A stretch of 36,123 nt of DNA from Gammaproteobacteria bacterium (GTDB lineage Bacteria; Pseudomonadota; Gammaproteobacteria; Pseudomonadales; Azotimanducaceae): the NCBI GenBank assembly GCA_026706665.1, contig JAPOYI010000185.1, forward strand, positions 1-36,123, written 5' to 3'. Made by a program: the position numbers and the translations under genes. The notes under the pieces were generated by a model. That model worked only from the letters and a program-made list of their open reading frames with translations. It ran no database searches and was not told the origin of the DNA. Of this stretch, positions 31,246 through 36,123 are shown piece after piece (positions within the stretch are counted from its first letter, which is position 1; every line of letters starts with the position of its first letter).

Positions 31246-32265
31246 TCAGGTACGAATACCTGCCGACATCGTGTCCAGATTCTTGATGATGCCCAGTACG
31301 AGGGCGAACGAATCTCTCGGTGTCCTGCCGCTCGGCTCGGGACGCTCGGCGCGCTGCTCGTTCACTCCGAGATGGAACTTGATGCGCGCCATTTCAGCGA
31401 GGAGCATGTTGGTCGAGTCGTAGACTTCTGATGGAGTTACGCGCACCAGGGTCAGGCTCGGCACGCCGGAAGCATCCATGCCCAGCCTGGTCTGCAGGTT
31501 GATGACCTTGTACGTCGCCCGCAAGACCTGCTGGGCCACTTCCTTCGGGTTTTTCTCCTCGTTCACCTCGGGTAAGTCGAGGTCCATGGGAACGTCCAGT
31601 TCATTTGCGATGAGTTCCATCTCGTCGAGAATCGAGAGGCAATTACCGTACACGTCATTGGGCGTCAGCGGCCGGCCCCCGAGTCCGTCGAGCAGGAACG
31701 AAGCGTCCGCTAGGCTCTTGTAGGCGTAAGAGGGCGACACGCCGCCCCCGACGGGGGCGGACTCGATTTCCCGCTCGATCATCATCTGGCCCTTGATCTT
31801 GCGGATCTCATCGATGATGTAATTGATGTTGGCAAGCACATCGCCCGAGTTGACTTCCTTGAATGGTATCTGGCGACTCTCGGCCTCGGCCACGCCGAAT
31901 CGGCGCTGGGTCCTCACGACCTTGGACAGCACCTCGAGCGTCTTGGCGTAGACATGAACCGGCGTGCGGTCCTCCTGCAGTTCGGCTTCCGCCGGGTAGT
32001 CGAACACACCCAGTTCGTCCCGCAGTATGGAGATCTCCGCCGTCAGGTCCTGGGCTGCCTGGGCAACGTCGTTGTCCGTCGCCCCTTCGTACCTCGTGTC
32101 TCCCGTTGAATCCGGCGAGGTGTCCAGCCACTCGAAGAGCCAGTCGAAGAACCCGCCTTCCTCCTCTTCGGCGAAGGCCCGTTCTCCCCAAAACGCCGAA
32201 ACCACCAGAACCGAGCACATCACCGCTGCAATTCGGATGCGTCCTTTAGATGGACTGTGCTTCAT
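31246..32265 (-). CDS. Exported four-repeat helical protein, paralogue B (function unknown)
   Basis: A 339-residue protein with a signal peptide (IAAVMCSVLVVSAFWGERAFA) and an acidic start EEEEGGFFDWLFEW. I do not recognise a family. It is built from four repeats of about 70 residues. Each opens with a P/S-x-D/E-V-Y-like turn and a helix L-x-x-E-[MI]-x-x-I-[KR]: DVAQAAQDLTAEISILRDEL, DVLANINYIIDEIRKIKGQM, DVYGNCLSILDEMELIANEL, EVYDSTNMLLAEMARIKFHL. Each closes with a second helix. It is about half identical to the protein encoded at 33261-34268. The start is ATG 32265, eight bases after GGAGG; the GTG 15 bases upstream is less likely. A heme protein lies between the two paralogues and a porin follows, suggesting a periplasmic complex. 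Confidence 0.85.
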   Translation of the reverse strand: MKHSPSKGRIRIAAVMCSVLVVSAFWGERAFAEEEEGGFFDWLFEWLDTSPDSTGDTRYEGATDNDVAQAAQDLTAEISILRDELGVFDYPAEAELQEDRTPVHVYAKTLEVLSKVVRTQRRFGVAEAESRQIPFKEVNSGDVLANINYIIDEIRKIKGQMMIEREIESAPVGGGVSPSYAYKSLADASFLLDGLGGRPLTPNDVYGNCLSILDEMELIANELDVPMDLDLPEVNEEKNPKEVAQQVLRATYKVINLQTRLGMDASGVPSLTLVRVTPSEVYDSTNMLLAEMARIKFHLGVNEQRAERPEPSGRTPRDSFALVLGIIKNLDTMSAGIRT

Positions 32266-32355
32266 TTCCAATTCCTCCACATTATCCGTCCAGAATCCCC
32301 TGTCGGTCGCTGTGCCTCGGCGTGGGTTCGTGGACGTCCAAAAAAGCAGCGAAAG

Positions 32356-32925
32356 CTACTCCCCCAAGAAGACGCGAATGACGACGCCACCCATCACATC
32401 GCCCAGCTTGAAGTCGGTCTTCGGCGACTTGGGGTGACCGTTGTGGCATGAAACGCACGCCGGTACGCTCGCGACATCCGCATAAACCGCAACGAGCGCT
32501 CGCCGGCCGCTGAGATCTCTCTCTTCGGTATAGAAACGTTCCTCGGGGTTGTCCTTGACGAATTGCAGACCTTCCTCCTCTGCAGGCGTGAGAGGTCCGC
32601 TCGCGAAGTTGATCGGGTCGAGCGACCGCAAAGAGAGCCAGAAGGCGTCGGTGTTGTTCAGCAGTTCATCCGCGCCCAGGCGGAACATCTGCGCCGGCAA
32701 CGGCAATCCCTTCTCGGCCTTGTAATGCTCCGAGGCGGTAAGAACGGACTCCTCGAGGGTGAGCCGCTGCACGACATCCCGCGTATACGTCTTGCGATTC
32801 GCGAAGGCCAGTTCGTAGAGCATGTCCGCCACCTGCCGGACCGGGACCTCCGTATCGCCGCTGGTCTGGGCGGTGGCGGAAGCCGCGAAACCGAGGGTCA
32901 GGATCGTGATGAGTACGCGTCGCAT
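32356..32925 (-). CDS. Tll0287-like (DUF3365) periplasmic c-type heme protein
   Basis: A 189-residue exported protein. The signal peptide MRRVLITILTLGFAASATAQ is followed by a helical sensor-like domain and a single heme motif C157-V-S-C160-H161. The run HNGHPKSPKTDFKLGDVMGGVVI is the conserved end of the Tll0287-like/DUF3365 family. Members are found as free periplasmic heme proteins or as sensor domains of signalling proteins, probably redox or small-ligand sensors. The start at ATG 32925 is preceded by GGAGGA six bases away; the frame upstream of it is not protein-like. It stands between the two repeat-protein paralogues, 90 bases before the second, and is probably in the same transcript. 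Confidence 0.9.
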   Translation of the reverse strand: MRRVLITILTLGFAASATAQTSGDTEVPVRQVADMLYELAFANRKTYTRDVVQRLTLEESVLTASEHYKAEKGLPLPAQMFRLGADELLNNTDAFWLSLRSLDPINFASGPLTPAEEEGLQFVKDNPEERFYTEERDLSGRRALVAVYADVASVPACVSCHNGHPKSPKTDFKLGDVMGGVVIRVFLGE

Positions 32926-33260
32926 TAGGTTCCTCCAGAGTAGATTATGGACACATATGAGTACTTTGACGCCAGCCTGCGGGACGGGCCGGGCAGGCGA
33001 CGGCGAGCCAACACTTCGTGGGCCCGGCGGCGCACCGCTCCGCAAGGTGCCGGGCACCGTCGCTGGTCTGTTCGTTGCGCCACCGCGCACCGCGCCTGCG
33101 AATCGCTTCCGGGCGTGGTTGATTCCTTGACGACCCGCTGTCACGGTGACGTTTCTGTTGGTTTCTCGGGAACTGATGTTCATCGGAAATCGCCGCGCTT
33201 CGACGGCTCGGTGAATCCGGCCGCCCGGTCGCAAGCAGGCGTCTTACATCACGCCAACCA
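32926..33260. other. Gene-free stretch between repeat protein A and the heme protein
   Basis: About 335 bases without a supportable gene. It holds the heme protein's ribosome binding site at its low-coordinate end and a GC-rich inverted repeat around 33022-33055 (GCCCGGC and GCCGGGC bracketing GCACC/GGTGC), which could be an attenuator or processing site. No good -35/-10 pair was seen. Confidence 0.4.
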
Positions 33261-34268
33261 TCAGGCCGACGCGGCCTCGATCATGTGATCCAGGTTCTGG
33301 ATGATCAGCATGATTTGGGCGAACACATCTTCCGGCCGCTTGTTTCTCTGGTCCGGGCGTGGTTCGCGCGGGAGGTTGATTTCGAGATGCACCTTGATGC
33401 GGTTCATTTCGGCCAACAGCAGGTTGGTCGCGTCGTAGACTTCAGAAGGGGTGACACGCACCAGCGTCAACGACGGTACGGCGGATGCGTCCATGCCCAG
33501 CCTCGACTGCAGGTTGACAACCTTGTATGTGGCCCTCAGCACCTGCTGGGCGAGGTCCCTCGATCTCTTGACTCCCTCCACGGCAGGTGGATCGAGCGCC
33601 AGGGGCACCCTGAGCTTGGCGGCGATGAGCTCCATCTCGTCAAGGATAGCCAACGTATTGCTGTAGACATCGGTGGGCGTCAACGGTCGGCCGCGAAGCC
33701 CATCCAGCATAAATGAAGCGTCCGCCAGGTTTTTGTAGACCATCGACAGGGTTTTGCCGCCTTCAAGCCGGGCAGGCACGATCTCGGTCCCGATGATCAT
33801 CTGCGCCTTGATCCGGCGCGTTTCGTCGATCAGTCCATTCACGCTTTGAAGCACGTCGGCGGGTGCAATCTCCTTGACCGGAATCTGACCCATCTCGGCA
33901 GGCACCACACCGTACCGGTTCTGCGCGCCCGACAACTTGAACCGCAGTTCCAGCGTCTTGGCATAGGCATGTACCGACGCGCGGTCTGTCTGAACCTCGG
34001 CTTCCATGGGATAGTCCTGGGCGCCAAGTTCCTCTCTCAATATCCGTATTTCGGCGATCAGATCCCTGGTCGCCTGGAACACGTGACTCGGCGTCACGTT
34101 GTTCTGGATCTCCTGGGCGATCGCGTCCGAGCCGTCGAACAGCGCGTCCAGCCAGTCGCGCTCCTCTGCGGCGCTAGCCTCGCTAGCCACGCTGGCAGTC
34201 GCAAACACGTAGAGCAGACCGAAGATCGATACACGGGTGCCAGATGGAATAAGGAACGCTCCTGTCAT
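33261..34268 (-). CDS. Exported four-repeat helical protein, paralogue A (function unknown)
   Basis: A 335-residue protein with a signal peptide ending about ASEASAA. It has the same four-repeat build as the product at 31246-32265: HVFQATRDLIAEIRILREEL, DVLQSVNGLIDETRRIKAQM, DVYSNTLAILDEMELIAAKL, EVYDATNLLLAEMNRIKVHL. The two are most alike in repeats 3-4, where LRATYKV-NLQ-RLGMDAS-V and PSLTLVRVTPSEVYD are almost unchanged. The Trp-rich acidic patch after the leader (DWLDALF) also corresponds to paralogue B. No membrane anchor and no cysteine pair, so probably a soluble periplasmic helical solenoid. It is the first gene of the second minus-strand train; the 150 bases upstream should contain its promoter, but I see no clear boxes. 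Confidence 0.84.
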   Translation of the reverse strand: MTGAFLIPSGTRVSIFGLLYVFATASVASEASAAEERDWLDALFDGSDAIAQEIQNNVTPSHVFQATRDLIAEIRILREELGAQDYPMEAEVQTDRASVHAYAKTLELRFKLSGAQNRYGVVPAEMGQIPVKEIAPADVLQSVNGLIDETRRIKAQMIIGTEIVPARLEGGKTLSMVYKNLADASFMLDGLRGRPLTPTDVYSNTLAILDEMELIAAKLRVPLALDPPAVEGVKRSRDLAQQVLRATYKVVNLQSRLGMDASAVPSLTLVRVTPSEVYDATNLLLAEMNRIKVHLEINLPREPRPDQRNKRPEDVFAQIMLIIQNLDHMIEAASA

Positions 34269-34423
34269 CTCAAATCAGCCTTGATTCTTGCTGGTCCGCG
34301 CATACGGAGTCGCCGGCGGTCCGGCAAATGTAATAGCCCTAGCTCGCTAGCGGAGGGGTGCTCAGGAAGGCGGCGTAAGGCGTAACGCAAGATTAGGTGA
34401 TACTGCGCATCCGCGCAAGGACG

Positions 34424-34676
34424 CTACCGCGCGCGACCCACGACACCTTTCAGATAGTCCCTGTCTCGGCCGAAGTAGATGCGGTAGCCTGGACCGAAGT
34501 CGATTCTGTACTCCAACACGCCGCCGCCGGCCACCCTTCGCGTTGGAGAGGTTGCCCATCTCCATCCGGTACAGTGCGGTCGCAACGCGCGCAGCGGCGT
34601 GACGGTCGAGCTGGCCGACCCAGCGACCGAACCGGCTGCGGCCTCGGGCATCGATGACCTCCCCGATTTCGATCAT
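34424..34676 (-). pseudogene. HigB/RelE-ParE-type toxin gene, frameshifted and truncated
   Basis: From ATG 34676 one frame gives MIEIGEVIDARGRSRFGRWV followed by ...RVATALYRMEMGNLSNAKG, the usual first half of the RelE/HigB addiction-module killer family. Within the GC run at about 34519-34535 the sense moves to the next frame, GGGVLEYRIDFGPGYRIYFGRDRD, the classic second half. It then stops at TAG 34426-34424 before the expected LLGGG-K-Q ending. So there is one frameshift and a lost C-terminus. No antitoxin gene follows. It is back-to-back with the integrase pseudogene, seven bases apart. Confidence 0.75.
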
Positions 34677-34682
34677 CGAAAC

Positions 34683-35268
34683 ATGGTAACTGATGCGTTA
34701 CCCGAAGGACCGACGTTCGCTGAGGCGGCAGAGGCGGTGATCGCCATGCACGAGCCGACCTAGCGCAGCCCGAAGTCCGGACCGCAGTGGCGGGCGAGCC
34801 TGGAAACGTACGCCTACGCGACCATCGGTGGGCTGCCGGTGTCGGACATCACCCCCGGTCATGTCATGGCTGTCCTTGAGCCAATCCGGAACGAGAAGCG
34901 CGAGACCGCGCGGCGGGTGAAGCAGCGCATCTCGGCCATCTGCCGATGGGCCGTTGCGCAGGGCCACAGGACAGGCGACCCGGCGGGGATCGTGATCGAC
35001 GCGGCCTTGCCGCGTAACGGAGTCGAGCGAAGACACATGCCAGCGCTCCCCTACGACGAGGTTGCGGAATGCGTGGCGAAAGTGAAGGCCAGCAAACGCG
35101 CGAGTGCGTCGTCCAAGCTGGCGCTGGAGTTTCTGGTCCTTACTGCGGCCCGCTCGTCGGAGGTGCGCAAGGCGACCTGGGACGAGATCGACATTGAGGG
35201 CGCGGTCTGGACGCTGCCGGCGGAACGGATGAAGGCGAATCGGGAGCACAGGGTACCGTTGCTCTGGC
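34683..35268 (+). pseudogene. P4-type tyrosine integrase fragment with in-frame amber codon
   Basis: The frame from ATG 34683 reads TFAEAAEAVIAMHEPT, then TAG at 34761-34763, then RSPKSGPQWRASLETYAYAT and ISDITPGHV-like core-binding sequence. It continues through SAICRWAVAQGHRTGDPA to the catalytic LALEFLVLTAARSSEVRKATWDEID and MKANREHRVPL. The TAG stands where relatives have Trp, so it is a simple TGG to TAG change. The catalytic Arg (AARSSEVR) and the Lys-loop region remain, but the frame leaves the family after VPLLW. The His-x-x-Arg and Tyr of the active site are gone, as is the N-terminal arm-binding domain. It is an inactive relic of an integrative element. Confidence 0.85.
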
Positions 35269-35315
35269 ATGTCTTGGTGGTGCCCTGGGACCGACGTGAA
35301 GGCCAGATGTTGCAA

Positions 35316-35331
35316 CGCGTCACGTTACGCG
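35316..35331. promoter_or_regulatory. Quasi-palindrome upstream of higB, candidate HigA operator
   Basis: CGCGTCACGTTACGCG pairs at seven of eight positions and ends 13 bases before the higB ATG. HigBA-type modules repress their own promoter through the antitoxin, and operators of this form and position are usual. No second copy was seen. Confidence 0.4.
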
Positions 35332-35344
35332 GGACGATAGCGCC

Positions 35345-35617
35345 ATGCGGATCAGGCACAAGGGCCTTCGCGCCTTGGCCGAGGAGGATCGCGCGAGTCA
35401 GGTGCCGAGCGACCTGGTGCCGAAGTTGAGGCGGGTTCTGACCCTGCTTGACGAGGCGCAGCACCCCGGCGACGTCGCGCAACCCGGCTACCGCCTGCAT
35501 CCGCTGAAGGGCGACATGGCTGGCCTGTGGAGTGTGCGCGTCTCAGGGAACTGGCGCGTTGTGTTCCGTTTCAAGGACCGCGAGGCCGTTGACGTGGATC
35601 TGGTGGACTACCACTGA
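35345..35617 (+). CDS. higB: HigB-type toxin (RelE superfamily ribosome-dependent mRNA endonuclease)
   Basis: A 90-residue toxin that would cut mRNA on the ribosome when freed from its antitoxin. The sequence is near the family consensus from start to end: IRHKGLRALAEEDRASQVPSDLVPKLRRVL, GYRLHPLKGDMAGLWSVRVSGNWRVVFRF and the terminal DVDLVDYH, including the conserved basic and aromatic residues of the active face. It is full length and unbroken. The toxin-first order followed 20 bases later by an HTH antitoxin is typical of higBA. It lies just after the integrase relic, consistent with cargo of a former mobile element. ATG 35345 is the only sensible start. Confidence 0.94.
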   Translation: MRIRHKGLRALAEEDRASQVPSDLVPKLRRVLTLLDEAQHPGDVAQPGYRLHPLKGDMAGLWSVRVSGNWRVVFRFKDREAVDVDLVDYH

Positions 35618-35637
35618 CCGAAGGAGTCGAGCGAATC

Positions 35638-35895
35638 ATGGCGATGCTAAACCCCTGCCACCCGGGCGAGATTCTGCGTGACAACGTGGAATCGGCGGAA
35701 CTGTCGGTGACCGAGGCTGCGGCGCAGCTGGGCTGCACCCGGCAGGCGCTGTCGCGTCTGCTCAACGGAAAGGCGGGCATCTCGCCGGCGATGGCGCTGG
35801 CGCTGGAGCGCATCGGCTGGAGCAACGCGAGCTTTTGGATGCGACTGCAAGCCGCCTACGAACTTGCGCAGGAACGACGCCGGCAAGCGGCTTGA
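35638..35895 (+). CDS. higA: HigA-type antitoxin, XRE-like helix-turn-helix
   Basis: An 85-residue antitoxin. It opens NPCHPGEILRDNVE, the family hallmark, followed by a helix-turn-helix LSVTEAAAQLGCTRQALSRLLNGKAGISPAMALALER. The end reads IGWSNASFWMRLQAAYELAQ, where relatives interact with the toxin. Full length. AAGGAG lies about 12 bases before ATG 35638, and a second Met two codons in (35644) would be equally possible. It neutralises HigB and represses the pair's promoter. Codon use is like the chromosome average here. The pair is complete, in contrast to the broken toxin on the other side of the integrase relic. Confidence 0.95.
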   Translation: MAMLNPCHPGEILRDNVESAELSVTEAAAQLGCTRQALSRLLNGKAGISPAMALALERIGWSNASFWMRLQAAYELAQERRRQAA

Positions 35896-35993
35896 GCCTA
35901 GAACTCACTGACCAGACCGCGACGCCTCTTTGCCGGGAACGTTGGCAGCAAAAGGAACTGGGAAATTGTAACTTATTGTTTTTAATGATCTAT

Positions 35994-36007
35994 TGGCGGA
36001 GAGGGAG
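35994..36007. other. Possible attachment-site core resembling a tRNA 3' end
   Basis: TGGCGGAGAGGGAG is the complement of CTCCCTCTCCGCCA, which looks like the acceptor end plus CCA of a tRNA-Ser-type gene. No T-loop or complete tRNA fold follows on either strand, so it is not a tRNA gene. P4-type integrases usually target tRNA 3' ends, and an integrase relic lies 0.7 kb away. The rest of 35896-36123 contains an AT-rich patch (35966-35992) and no gene I can support. Confidence 0.2.
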
Positions 36008-36123
36008 TCCGTCACTGTCCTTTCTCACGGGCTATCGGTATGTCTTCTGACGTTCATTTAACTAGGGCGTGTTAACACAAAGCAGGCTGGATGTGATATC
36101 CTTTGCCGCACACACCGTTTGTC

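Noticed and set aside
35994-36123. Partial tRNA gene at the end of the window
   Set aside because: Only the acceptor-end-like 14 bases are present; no T-arm, anticodon arm or D-arm follows on either strand.

Overview
The window is high-GC DNA with short intergenic gaps, TonB-dependent uptake, a GPH-type sugar symporter and lipoprotein/outer-membrane genes. This fits a Gram-negative proteobacterium, most likely a gammaproteobacterium from a marine or aquatic setting; nothing here fixes the genus. Almost everything lies on the minus strand, so transcription mostly runs from high to low coordinates.

Layout. 1-967: C-terminally cut sulfatase. 1093-4221: a visibly AT-richer two-gene unit, an Hsp70/actin-fold ATPase followed by a Fic AMP-transferase. 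The Hsp70 phosphate-1 motif sits at the C-terminus instead of the N-terminus, and the two reading frames are continuous apart from one TGA. 4218-5200: IS3 and IS256 transposase remnants that decapitated a gene once lying upstream of the Hsp70-like gene. 5343-5786: VOC protein on the plus strand. 5799-20591: a beta-glucan (laminarin-type) utilisation operon reading GH16 lipoprotein, TonB receptor, LacI regulator, secreted glycosidase, GPH symporter, GH3 beta-glucosidase, then a serine hydrolase and a luciferase-like oxidoreductase. A perfect 14-bp LacI-type palindrome overlaps a consensus -35 box upstream of GH16. 20790-22348: enolase-superfamily sugar-acid dehydratase with a small unknown protein. 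22412-24298: peptide-binding lipoprotein-like SBP (plus strand). 24326-25779: aldo/keto reductase and extradiol-dioxygenase-like VOC protein. 26057-26388: frameshifted membrane protein.

26460-34268 is a second minus-strand gene train, all exported proteins: a repeat protein of unknown function, a Tll0287-like c-type heme protein, a paralogue of the repeat protein, an alginate-export-like porin, a free-standing protease-propeptide-like protein and a subtilisin-family lipoprotein with a P domain. 34424-36123 is a decayed mobile-element edge: a broken HigB/RelE-like toxin, a P4-type integrase pseudogene with an amber codon, and an apparently intact higBA pair.

A 17-nt perfect hairpin (GCGAGGG-TGT-CCCTCGC) occurs twice near 20.4 kb and four times near 29.8 kb inside otherwise related flanks, each time just ahead of an exported-protein gene. 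In the sugar operon the genes form a complete path: GH16 cuts the polymer outside, the TonB receptor imports oligomers, the secreted glycosidase trims them, the symporter and GH3 finish the job, and LacI senses the product. The strongest candidate for something new is the permuted Hsp70-like/Fic unit, which recalls the eukaryotic FICD-BiP modification pair. The second is the pair of four-repeat periplasmic proteins around the heme protein.
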